From NCBI GenBank assembly GCA_030435675.1, contig CM059621.1, forward strand, positions 8,370,001 through 8,434,000: a DNA stretch of 64,000 bases. Reading direction: 5' to 3'. The notes beneath the pieces are model-generated. The model did no database searches. It was given only the letters and a program-made list of their open reading frames with translations, and was not told where the DNA came from. Below are positions 1 to 11,249 of this stretch, piece by piece (within the stretch, counting starts at the first letter, position 1; the number at the start of each line of letters is the position of its first letter). Made by a program: the position numbers and the translations under genes. Origin of the DNA: Steinernema hermaphroditum. Taxonomy: Eukaryota > Nematoda > Chromadorea > Rhabditida > Steinernematidae.

Positions 1-1889
1 TCAATTTCCCTAGAAGAGTTTAACCGAAGAAGCCAAAGTGAATCCTCCAAATCGGCTTCCCTGCTTTCTAGGATTAACACCCTTTCTCCCCAATCCCCCA
101 TCCTCAAAATTAAACATCGTCATCGCATCATCACTTTCGATCATATGGACCAATTTCGCACGTCTCTGCCTCCGGCCCCACTTCCCCTCGGCCCTCGGCT
201 AATGAGAAGAGGCGCCACCCGCCCGCCTAATTACGTTCGCATTATCTAACGCCTAAATTAAGAGGATCACTTGATCTTCGGGGCGCGAATCAAACGCATT
301 CTCTGGGGCCAGTAACGAACCAACCTAGGTTGAGGGCGTCCGAGGCGACGGCGACGAAGACGAGGAGGAGCGAAGAGGCGCCGATCATATCACATATCAC
401 TCTGAAACGTTCGAATTTGCGAACCACATAAAGAGATCTCGCGGCGATCGAGGGGCGCGGGGAGATATGATTGATATCGGACGAGGCGCATCGTAAACAA
501 AAGGCGTTTCTTGGCTGGGGGCGGGACGCACCACGGACGTCGCCGCCGAGTTTCCTTCCCTGGAAAGCGAAAGCAGGAAGGAGTGGAGCGGAGAGAGGGG
601 CGGTACGGTCTGTTTGTGAGCCGCGGGGGAGAGTATCAAACACAAATACTCCGAATCGATGGCGATGGCGCAACCCCGAATAGAGATAAGGAACACTTTT
701 ATGTTGTTTGTACATCGGAAATGCCAAAACAACATAGATAAGAACAAGAAGATATTGAAATCATGAGAAGTAAGGCATGACAAATTAGCAGAAAACGTAG
801 GAAATCGGGAAAAGATAGAAAAAGGAGACATCTCTTAATCTCTTATCTGATCCTTATCAGGAATGAAAATTAGTAAATCTGACATTTTTGGGTGTTCATA
901 GTAAAAGTAAAGCTTAGAGGGCTAGTCCTTCAATTCGGTTCGCCTTAGATGGATGTCTGAAATATCTGAAAAACTAGAAGTTGTACCAACAAAAATTATG
1001 AGATTTGTATGAGATTTATGAATGAGACAAGAGATTTAAGGCTATCGATCCTGACGATCCAAAAGAAATACAGTGGTCCAAAAAGTGGAGTCTCACGGAG
1101 AGACCCCACCGGTCGGCTCAAAAAGTTTGCCGAGGACCCTAAGCCCTGTTAACACGGGACGTAGTTCACGCCTAATCCGAAGTCCAACAAGAGAAGGCGT
1201 CTGCAAACAGCATTCTGCAAATAAGACCTACTTCTACTCTCCTCAAAAGCGTGAATTTTCGTCCAAAAAGTGCCCAAAAACGGGTTTCCAGGGGGTGTGA
1301 GCACATCGAATCGGTGGTCAGCTGCCCTCCGCTCGAGGCGTTAGGCATGCACCTCGGGCCGATGCAAACATCATAAATGCAAAGGAGGGCTGGCCGCGAA
1401 CAGCTGACTCGTCGGCGCCGATGAGCGCCGCGCAATTAGGCGCCGCCGCTAGGGGTGCTCTCGTGGCGTACAAAAACGCGATCTGTGAAATATGCGCGCG
1501 AGGGGAGAATGTGACATGACGTTAGGAGGGCTCGGAACGGCCATAAGCCCGAGAGCAAATATTTGGCGGCAGCCGACGGTAGCGAGAGATGTGACTAATC
1601 GGAGGGAAAGTGATTCTTGGGGACCCTGAGGGGGAGCCATGTATTATGCAAGTGATTAGGGCGCGCGATACAGGAAAACGACTCTGAATGCGAACGCTGC
1701 GTGTGGACAATGGCCGACGCGGGAATTATTCACGCTTTGGGTAAACGCGGCTAAAAGGGGTAAACGCGTGAGGAGTGACTGATGAGGGGGCCGAAGAGAA
1801 GGTGTAAAGCGGAGATGTATCGGTCGGGAGCTAATTGGTGGGAATCGAACTTCTTCGATTTGGACAAAAAGAAGGCCGAGGACATATGG

Positions 1890-1921
1890 CCGCGAAGTGG
1901 CAAAGAGTCGCCACTTCGCGG
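1890..1921. repeat. Perfect 12-bp-stem hairpin
   Basis: CCGCGAAGTGGC is followed after 8 bases by its exact reverse complement. It lies in DNA without a recognised gene. A small structured RNA, a remnant of an inverted repeat or chance are all possible. It is duplicated at 16373-16404. Confidence 0.55.
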
Positions 1922-2023
1922 GACATAAATTCTTAGATCTTCTGGAGGACGGTGTATCAGAGAAATCGCAGTGATCGGTGTCATTTTTAAAAAAATTTAC
2001 AAGGATATACTACTGAAGTTTTC

Positions 2024-2710
2024 ATGTCGATGGCGATCGGTCGGGTCGTCCACTCGCCCTCTCAGAATGAGTTGAGTGAGCGGTCGTTCTCGGCTGCGGT
2101 TGTTCGCATAATGATCGACCAGTTCCAATCTGTCGTAGAACGAAAGCCGAACCAGATCTCGCCAAGAAGACCTTCAGAACAACCCGCACTACCCTCTCAA
2201 ACAGGAGAATTGCTCCGACGTCGGAGCCCAAAGCTTCAAAAAGCTGCGCTTCACCACATTAGGACTACTTCCAGATTTAGCCTCTTTGCCGCTTAGCCGA
2301 AAAAAAGAGAATATGTGGTCGTTTCTAAGTTGTGATGCATAATGATACATCGTAAATATTGTGAAAATAGTGATACCGTATAAAACCGATAGAAAGTAAC
2401 CGATATTTGTGTCGGTAGCGATCGGTCGGATCGTCAGTTCAGTAAAAATGAAATATAAAATAATAAATAACCTCCTTAAAAACAGACAGTCTGTAGAATA
2501 GACAGACAGCTTTCTTCTATCTTTCTACCTACAATAGAAGCTTTCAACCAAATATGCAGACCGACAGACAAAATTCGCCGATTGAAATAAGACAGACAGA
2601 GAGACAGATTGTCTGCAAAATTAAATTTTTATCGCGCGATTCATTTGTGCCGGTGGCGATCGGTCGTCCGTTCTCTCAGAAATGAGTTGAGTGAGCGGTC
2701 GTTTTCGGCC
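2024..2710. repeat. Cluster of three diverged copies of a short repeat
   Basis: Copies near 2024-2094, 2410-2450 and 2647-2710 share a core GCGATCGGTCG. The first and third also share a tail, ATGAGTTGAGTGAGCGGTCG. Between them lie GACAGACAG-type microrepeats. All are in the same orientation, and nothing suggests coding. The cluster recurs at 16507-17193. Confidence 0.5.
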
Positions 2711-4744
2711 ATTGCTTTAAGGTAAAGAAAGATCTACTGGAATAGGAAGGAGTTGATCTGTGAAACGTTGATCAGAGTCTCAACGGAGTCCAAACTTTGT
2801 CACTTAGTCGAGGCAAAACCATTTCTGGGACACAAACGCACAAAGAAACCGGCAAAGTGCACGTGGAAGTGACAGCCAATTGAGTCAATTGGCAAAACTC
2901 GAGACGTCGAATTCGATTACTTTCTCAAAAAAACTTTCCGTTCGAGTACTTCCGCTTTGGGGGAGACCTCAAAGAATCGGCAGGTCTCACTGAAATGTCC
3001 AACTGGAGACAGAATGAACTAATAGAGTCGTGCAGAAGTGACGTGCGGAAGGGGGCACATGATTTATCTCAATAGTGCACCCATAAAACAACCGGGAATT
3101 TGCGTGGAGGTCCCGTGCACACTTAATCACGGTCCCGAGACATGATTCCGAAGAAGGCACGGTGAATCAGAGTGTTTTGACGCAAATCGCAAAAATCGAT
3201 TTCGATCGAAATTTTGAAAAGCAAACAGAAAGAGAACAGGGAATGCATTCCGATCGCCTCGAAAGGACTCAAAAACGGCGCCGCAACAGGATTTGCAAAT
3301 AATCGACTCCGCCGATCACACTCCGTTGGCCATTCCGGTCACTCGCGTGTCAAACCCGACGAGCTGTCGGGCTTCTCTCATCGCTTATGCATTGTGGCGC
3401 CGCGGACCGTTTCCTTCGATCTGATAAGCGCCGCTCCCCGAAGGGCCTCGGTAGCGTCGCCACAGAGGAATTACGCGTTCGTTGACGCGAAAACCGCCAG
3501 AGCCCTAATCTCCGCGTTCGATCGAACGAAAACAACGATAAACTTGGCGGTTTGCATCACTCACGACGACACTTCCGACCCCAGATTATGGAGGTAACCA
3601 TTTAGGGGAGGTCAAAGAGGGAGATCAGTGATGACGGGAAAAGTTTGAACATGGCTTTAACGCTTTCTTTTACTGCGTGAATATGTTTATCCGTTTGTTG
3701 ACACGTCGCGAGATCTCTAGACGTTTAGATGCGCGGCAAAAGAAACAACAGATGGCTGAGATAAGGATCCGAATGGCGCCTCTGTAAAAACAACGTGACA
3801 GCCCGGAAAGGACGATTTAGGATCTCCTTAGGGTCTTTCTGTTCATAGAATACAGAGTAATTTTTAGAAAACTCGTGTGTGGTCCCTAATAAAACAGCTA
3901 AATACCAACAGAATATTACCAAGAAATGTCATCCTTTAAGGGCTATAAACTTAGAATCTAAAAATCGAATTCGATTCGGTTAGCCATGTCAGAAAGACTC
4001 AGAAAGTTTCCTTCGAAGCTTGCATGAAAACACTAAATTCCGAAATTCCGGTTTCGATTAATTTCATTGTTTTCAAACGTGCTCTATCAAACATAGAATC
4101 AATCCACTCAAATCATCGAATCGATAGTCAGTGACAAACTCCAAAATGTGACTGTGAGAAAGGCACAATAAAAACAGCGATAAATCTCTCCCAAACTTTC
4201 CTCCTCCGAGCCTCGCTCCGCCTCGCCAGACTCTCCGCAACAGCAAACAGTGCAACTCTGCAACCAAAAGGCGCCCTTCGAGTCCGTAGGGGGAAAGGGA
4301 AAGTGCGCCCTTGAAGACCCTCGAAGTGGCGAAAAAAGAGTTGCGAGTCGTGCGCGTCGATACGCGCATCCTTCTTCGCCACGCCTGGCCAAATCAAATG
4401 CAAAGCGAAAAGAAACTTTAAACTCGGGATGATGCATCACTGCGGAGAGCGTGGCAGGCGGCGATCGCGCCACAGGGCGTTAATCCAATTAAGCGAGGGC
4501 GAATCAAGGATCGTCGAGAGGACTCGATTGCGCGAACGCCAACCTCGTTGGCGACACAAAGCTGTTGGACAAACACTCGGCGCTTAATTGCGCACAAAAA
4601 CGGAGATTGGAGGGTGAGGGAGAGGGTGGGGCGGGGGTTAATCAAGTTTCCAGGATTATGGCCCTTGGCGGGGAGAATTGTAAAAGTGTGAATTATCGGT
4701 TAGGAAACAAATATATAAGGTGACTAACAGCAAGAAAAAGATTC

Positions 4745-4817
4745 CGACCTCGGCAGGATTCGAACCTGCAATCTTCGGTTCCGTAGACCGACGCGTTATC
4801 CATTGCGCCACGAGGCC
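4745..4817 (-). tRNA. tRNA-Arg (anticodon ACG), left copy
   Basis: Read on the minus strand this is a 73-nt cloverleaf. The 7-bp acceptor stem pairs GGCCTCG with CGAGGTC (one G-U pair), followed by discriminator G. The anticodon stem TCGGT/ACCGA encloses loop CTACGGA, so the anticodon is ACG (inosine-modified, reading CGN arginine codons). The internal promoter is intact: A box around TGGCGCAATGG and B box GGTTCGAATCC. There is no intron. It sits 65 bp from the palindromic element at 4882. Confidence 0.95.
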
Positions 4818-4881
4818 ACACATTTATAACTTCGTCTGCTCAATAGGAACATGTTCATTGCCTTCGAGTGAAACGATACTC

Positions 4882-5316
4882 TTAAGGGCCATTTATAGTC
4901 TGCGCGACACAAAACCCCTTTTTTGTGTCGCTTAGCTTGTCTACGCGTGACTATATATGCAAAACCAAATAAAACTGCACAGTCATGATGCTTTCGGATC
5001 GGGCTATCAAACCAACAAAAGAAAAAAATTGTGGGACATGACATGTAGGTTAACTTAACTGTCGCTTAGCTTTAACTTGACTGTCGCTTAGCTACGCGAC
5101 ACAGCTGCGCGACAGTCAAGTTAAAGCTAAGCGACAGTTAAGTTAACCTACGCAAAGTCAACCTAAAAATTTTTTATGCTAATGATTTTATATCCCGATC
5201 CGAAAGCATCATCACTGTGCAGTTTTATTTGGTTTTGCGTACATAGTCACGCGTAGACAAGCTAAGCGACACAAAAAAGGGGTTTTGTGTCGCGCAGACT
5301 ATAAATGGCCCTTTAA
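4882..5316. mobile_element. TTAA-flanked palindromic element (MITE-like), left copy
   Basis: TTAA at 4882-4885 and TTAA at 5313-5316 bound a 427-bp insert whose two halves are largely reverse complements. The ends read GGGCCATTTATAG inward, with an extra base on the right side. Shared arms include GTCTGCGCGACACAAAACCCC. The centre (about 5047-5153) is a second, almost perfect palindrome with a loop of about 20 bp near 5092-5112. No transposase is encoded. A TTAA target duplication is typical of piggyBac-type elements, so a non-autonomous piggyBac-like MITE is the best guess; the ends are not diagnostic. Confidence 0.75.
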
Positions 5317-8300
5317 GGAGAAAATAAACGAAAAAAAGAAGCGGAACGCGTTAAACGAAAACAATTCTATTCCAATTTTTTTTCTTCCGACCATATCGCT
5401 TTTGTGCTTATATAACACACGTCTAAATAATAAATAATACAGTACACGAATACTTATTGGCACACCATAAACAAATATAACTATTACCATTAAATTGAAA
5501 AAGAAGAAGGTGTTGCTCTTTTCGTAGTGTCATGCATGTATCGCCACTAGAGAGATGCTCCATCCGGTCTCCACCCTAGAGAGAATCTCTTTCACACATC
5601 TCTGAATAACCATTCGAATAAATCAACAACTCCTTCAAGAGGCTCGTGTGTCAAAACCAACGATATCGCAAAGAAAAGTCGTTAAATCTCGCTTCGGAGG
5701 AAAGCCTCTGGATCAACAATGGCGATTCCATTCAAAGTGCCCGGCAACCCTGGTGGAGGACAGAAGATTCCGATTCGATTAGCGGAATCGCTTCGCGGGA
5801 ACTTGTTGATTCGCGTGCCCGGCAGCTTGTTTGTAGTTCCCCGGAGGGTTGCGTGACTCGCGAAACTTGCAAATTGGGAATTTTTGACAATCGTCGATGA
5901 AACAGAACTCGGTCTCTGTCAGCCAAGTTGACTAAAGGCGCCGCGACGGAGTCTTTTGGGAGGGGCTGACGGCTCCATTATAACTCAAAAGGCGAATGTT
6001 GCGAGGGCCGCGGGTGAGTAATCGCGCTAATGGGTGTAATGCCGTCGCCGCGGCGGCGAAATCGCGTCGGAATGCGCAGTCCTAGGCGGAAAACGGCGAA
6101 AAGAGGCGACTTGGGGGCAGATGGCTGCCTCTTTACGACCCGTCGGATCGTATAGTTAGGGAGGATCGTCGAGGATTCGACGCTTCGTTTCACAGATCAG
6201 CGAAACCGAAAGGCGCCGCGGGGAACGACCCGAAAGGGGCCGGATATGGGTGCACGGATGAGGTGGTGGAGGGTAATGAAGAGGAAGAAGGGAGAGTTTC
6301 TGAGGAACAGGCGATGCTGAACACTTCGAAGTATTCCAAAAGACAACAAAACGCCTTTTACAGTCCTAAGAACTTCCAATCGGACCACGGACTGTACGTG
6401 TCCACAGGGAACGAAGGACCCCATAAATGTAGTATTTACCTTTGATATCGCAGAGTCAACAGCAGTAAAGCGCCGCATTTCTGAGTACATAAACAGTGAG
6501 TCGGATGATCCCCGTTTGGCGCTGGCGGCACTCGACGTCGTAAAACGGTTGTCGCTCACACATTGCGTCTTTGATAAAGCAGCAGAATCGTCGATAAGAC
6601 AGACTCGGGAGGGCCGAATCAGGGGTGGCAACAGATGTTGCTGCAGGTTAATGGGATTGGGTCGTGAAAGGCAATGCCTGGCGATAAGCAAGCTGGTGAT
6701 TTCAGTGATTCTACAGCTATCAGAGGAGAAAGGGAATAATCAAACGCCGATTCTACTTATAATTAAATTATTATCGCTGAAAGCCGGTCCATAAAAGTTC
6801 CTTTCAATACAGTCAACCTTCAAAATCATAGATTAGAATCTAAAATATAGTGTGGACAACGGACGGATCCACCCGACCCATCTCGGCACGCGAAAAACAG
6901 CTTTTCGGGTGCAAGAAGCTGTCCACTATAGGATGCAAAAGGGATGTTTATTTGTCCCCAAAAACATATGTCCCGCGCGCTTTAATGGGATTAAAGGGCC
7001 GCCGAGAACATCGCCGCCAGAGCGTGCCCAGATAATCGGACCTAATTTTGGATATCGCAGACGGCGGCGGCGGTCACGGCACGCTTCTCCGAGGCGCGCA
7101 TCTATCACGCATGATAAACGGGCCGCGGAATGCCTCCGCAGCCACAACAACAACGTGCATAAATCATGCGGTCATCCCGCCTCGTGATGACCGCCACCGC
7201 TTTTCGGCTCTGCGGCCCTCAGGCTGTAAATAATTCACCGTGTTGACAGTGAGGCCGATGCCCAGGTGGGCCATGCGACGGTAAACGCCGTCCCACAGGA
7301 GTGACTAAGCGCCAGACGGAAGAGCAATTAGCCACGTTGCTGGAATATTCATGGAAGAGTGGTTGGGAGTAGGGGATGATCACGGGATATTTTGCGGGGA
7401 ACGACCTTTTTGGACAGGTTCAGATGATCAAAAAGGGTCGTTTGGGCTGGACTGTGCTCTTCGAATTTTCGTGCTTCACTGATCAGTTGAGTCTGCAGAG
7501 GAGTTATGGAATGTTCCGCCTGTCAGATCTTGTCGTTCGATTGAAAAGAAATTCCTGTTCTGAATGCTTGAATATTCGAAAATGAGACATGTTTATTGGA
7601 GAACACAGAAATCACATGGCTGGTGTAGTATGTTAATGAGGAATAAGCGTTCAAACATCGAGAGAATTTCACTGATATCCATATTTGTAAGCAATATTTT
7701 GTTCCGATCCGAATATAAAGCAATCGAAGTCAATACTCTGGATTCACGACCCAATTGGTCCACGGAAAGCGAAACGATGTTTGGATACGAAAATGAAAGC
7801 GTCCGGAGGAGGCCGCCGGTGCCACCGTTATCTTATCGAAGAAGGCGAAGAAGCAGTCGTTTTTGCAAACTCCCTCGGAGCGAAGTGCTAAAGTCCAGAA
7901 GTGTGGAACTGATCGAAAAACGTTAAGTCGACTAATCGGTGCTAATCGGCCGTGTTAGTAGAGCGCCGAGGAACAATTGGCGGCTGAAAGACACTTCCTG
8001 GGTCGGTCAGTCGGTGAATGAGCATCAGATGCAGGATCATAGGACACGACATTCTAAGAAGCACTCGAAGTGGCCCTCTCCCATGGCCTTTCTGGAGTCT
8101 CTGCGGATTGATTGTGTCCGGTCATTTGTGGATCGATAGAGACTATCTGCACGTGAAGGAACAGACTTTTTGTTGCAGGTTATTCAGGAAATTCCGTAAT
8201 TTTGACCAAACTCTTTTTTTTTTTTTACCAAAATGTCACCCTGTGTGGTCCTCCGTACTAGTATTGCTTCTTCTATTCTTTAAAATTTATTTATTTAACG

Positions 8301-9422
8301 TATTTCCATAGCATTTTCGAGCTCAACGACATCTTCAGATTCTTGGGAGTCCTCTGGTCTTCTGGATTCGTGTGCAGGGGTCCAGTCCGAATCTTCTTAC
8401 CTGCCTACCCTAGCGATCTTTCCTACAAGCCCTTTCATCTTCCCGAGCCATGAAAACATAATATTCTGCAGGTTAGCCGCATCGTCTCAGCGAATCAATT
8501 GTTCACACTACCGTATTGTACATAAAGAGTTTGTGCGACACTGTGTGGAGGCAGGAAGAGTGGCATCCCTCATACTGTTAGTGGCGAAGCAAGATGCGAG
8601 GAATTCTGTCACAGTTCATGAAAGTCACGAGAACAGCGGGTACAAACTTTAACATTAAGTTCAGCTTTGACGTATTTGAAAGCATGATCGAGAAGAAACA
8701 GGTCTTAACGTGCCGGAAATCTCTCGGCGGAGTCATCGTCACCTTCCCGATGCAGATGCTTTTAGACTACGAGCCATAGATGCAGCTCAGAAAGCGCTAA
8801 GGTGCGAAGAATCCTCGTGTCACCCGTTGCTCCTACAAGGATCCAGAAACAGTATAATTAGTGAACTTCCTTTGTTATGTCAGTCCGGCACTCTTATAGG
8901 GATAAAGCCGGGCTTTTCATGTGTGTTTCGCAGTTGTGATGGGCAAACATACTTTATCTTACATCTCAATTAAGTAATGCTGCTGCAAACAGAGCGCTGT
9001 GTTCCTAGCCCCGATCATTAACGACGGTCGCCATCTGACACTATAGTAACTCGTATCTCGATGCCGAATCATGAAGTTCGATGGAATGGACAAGCATAAG
9101 TCACAGACGTGCATAGGACACAGAATGCAACGCAACTCATTGAACAAAAGCTGGTTACAAAGCGTCTCATTATTCATGAAACGGCCCAATACGTGAAACA
9201 CTTAGCCAAAACAACTCTCGGTCCCTATTTTAGTCCCCAACTCAATTGACCGCCAATACAAACGCGGCGCCCAAGTACGTCCACGAGTGAACTTTGCCGC
9301 GAACCGGAGCTGACTTTCATTCTTATAATTGTTTTCCTCGCGGGAAACGCCTCGCTCATTTGCTTCCCCCTCCACACCTAAGTAATTGGGTCCTTGCGTC
9401 GACGCAGCTCCTCTCTCCGGCC
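5317..9422. other. Intergenic DNA, no gene recognised
   Basis: About 4.1 kb between the palindromic element and the secreted-protein gene. Open frames of up to 164 codons (for example 6197-6691, minus) show no domain, signal peptide or plausible exon chain. It contains the poly-T run near 8214 that distinguishes the two duplicated copies. The promoter of the gene starting at 9423 is presumably at its right end. The same content is found at 19800-23904. Confidence 0.5.
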
Positions 9423-11011
9423 ATGTTCTCGTGTGTCATCTGCCTCTCCTTACTCGTCTATGACCTGGTGGTCGTGGCACGTGGCGACCTGAGCGACTTG
9501 TGTCACACCCACGACGGTCCCAGTCCGGAGAGGTTGATCGTGGCCTGCAACGTTTCACTCGCCCTCGAAGAAGACGTCGACTTGTGCCAGAGGATTGTAG
9601 AGCTGAGGGGACAGAGCGGACTCTGTCGACTGAAGGTGAGATTCAAAAGAGAGCGAACAGAACTCAACATCTTTCTGTTTGTGCATCCACGTCAACATCC
9701 AATTAGTCTTCAGTCGACGCGGTTGCATTCTCTAACCGAGCTTGTTATGCGTATCCATCACAACACGTAGCAGATCTGTGAACTATTAAAAGACACTCAA
9801 GAACGATATTCTGTCAAATTCCAGCCGTTCCCTACCGTTCGATTTTCTATGAAAATGACGCTGAACGGGCAGACTCACATCATAAACGCCTATTTTAACC
9901 GTAAAACACGAACAGCGGACAGAGAAGCCAATTTTCCTTTAGTGCAGGCGATAACGTAGGTGGCTTTAAAAGATAGGAAACAGGCCCTTGCGATGCGATA
10001 CACATTGTGTCTCATACCCTTCAACGTATTCCATGTAGAAAGGACATGTATTTCCATTCTGGATCCACTTATAAGAGAAAACAAAATGCTAAATGTAGCT
10101 AGACTGTCTCCGAGGTCTCATTTTAGACGTCTTGAAGGATGGACGTATTCACTTTTACCGATCTGTCTCCGAACGACCAGTCTGAACATGCAGTAGCGTC
10201 CGCAATAAAGGCATACTCTGTACTGTCTGAGGCACGTCTCAAGGGCCTAAGAAGATGTGCCTTTCTGTCTCTCATCTGCTTTGTGCCACCGGTCAACCGA
10301 GGCGCTCTATCCGAATGACCCTTTAGAGATTACAAAACAGACGAGACATAAATGTCTTCGCGACTCTTAGACTGACTTTCCCCATTCCTTCTTAACGTGA
10401 ACCTCTTTTGTCTAGAAATTCGGACCTGACATATAAATGCCTCCATTTGGGTACTGGGCACTGAAACTCTTTCAGCAAGTACAATCAATATCAGAGAAGC
10501 ACTTAGAATCGCTCCCTACTCAGTTTCGTTTTTAGACCTCCAGCAGCACAGAGTACACCCTTCCAGGCCGTTCCCAGGTGAAGTCCAACGTCGTTGTATG
10601 CCATTGCGGTACGTTCTCCTCTGTCCCTCCACCTCTCCCCACCTTCAGTCACCTCCCCTTCCCGAGGAAAACGCGACGCGCCCCCTTCGGCGCCGACGAC
10701 CGTCGCCCCCCAAGTTTCCACTAATCGCCACGTCACGCGCAAACGTAAAAACAACTTTTTTCGTTCCGTTCCGTGGAAAACAGTTTTTTGTAGGACTGAA
10801 GGAAGGAGTGAATGCCACGACGACACCTGTTACTCGTCCCGGTGTGACACCCCTCCCTGGAACCACGAAGTCCCTTGGCGCGCCTCCTTCTGTCCCTACC
10901 GTAGTCGGAGCAGCGACCACACAGGCACCGACGACGACTACGAAAGGAACGGGCAGGGTGGTCTTCGGCCTTTTCACTTCGATTCTCTCGTTTATTCTTT
11001 TATGTGAGTGA
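9423..11011 (+). CDS. Small secreted, probably GPI-anchored Cys-rich protein (left copy)
   Basis: Three exons: 9423-9635, 10536-10608 and 10794-11011 (phases 0 and 1), giving 167 aa. The product starts with a signal peptide (MFSCVICLSLLVYDLVVVAR). A short ectodomain of about 75 residues follows, with six cysteines including a VVVCHC end. Next comes a Thr/Pro-rich stalk of about 50 residues (NATTTPVTRPG, TTQAPTTTTKGT) and a hydrophobic C-terminal tail (VVFGLFTSILSFILL), the layout of GPI-anchored surface proteins. An N-glycosylation site is visible in each part (NVS, NAT). I do not recognise the family; a diverged Ly6-like or other nematode-specific ectodomain is possible. The gene is convergent with the DDR copy, 238 bp away. 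Splice joins rest on GT..AG signals and frame only. Confidence 0.65.
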
Positions 11012-11178
11012 TGTTGGATGCCATACTGTGGGAACGTAAATGGATAGAGTGGACAGAGAAGTGATCAGAGGTGTCCTGGAGCTGTTTCCCACAGCTTCTT
11101 TGAAAGTGGGACTGTTGGGTGACTCGATATAGCGCCAGCTGTTCCCACGAGTGTTTACCGGTCGACGATATGGAATAA

Positions 11179-11184
11179 TTTATT
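11179..11184 (-). terminator. Polyadenylation signal AATAAA of the DDR gene (left copy)
   Basis: AATAAA on the minus strand lies about 65 nt downstream of the DDR stop codon at 11250-11252. This is a usual distance for a nematode mRNA 3' end. Confidence 0.55.
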
Positions 11185-11249
11185 CTTGGAGTGATACGTA
11201 AAGCGTGGAAAGAAAGGAACCCGTAAATGGATAGGTGCATAAATATCCT

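Larger units (their letters stand above)
1..4744. other. Intergenic DNA, no gene recognised
   Basis: The open frames here, up to 145 codons, lack splice logic, domains or family resemblance, and they overlap each other on both strands. The stretch holds a 12-bp-stem hairpin (1890-1921), a diverged short repeat near 2024, 2410 and 2647, clusters of the GACAGACAG type (2484-2625) and a 16-bp palindrome at 2212-2227. Regulatory DNA for the flanking genes may lie here but I see no defined site. The same content recurs at 14484-19227. Confidence 0.5.

Noticed and set aside
290..831. Two overlapping minus-strand frames of about 145 codons at the window start
   Set aside because: No domain, signal peptide or consistent splice sites; they overlap in different frames and have low-information composition.
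6197..6691. 164-codon minus-strand open frame
   Set aside because: No recognisable domain or conserved pattern, and no exon partner; taken as chance.
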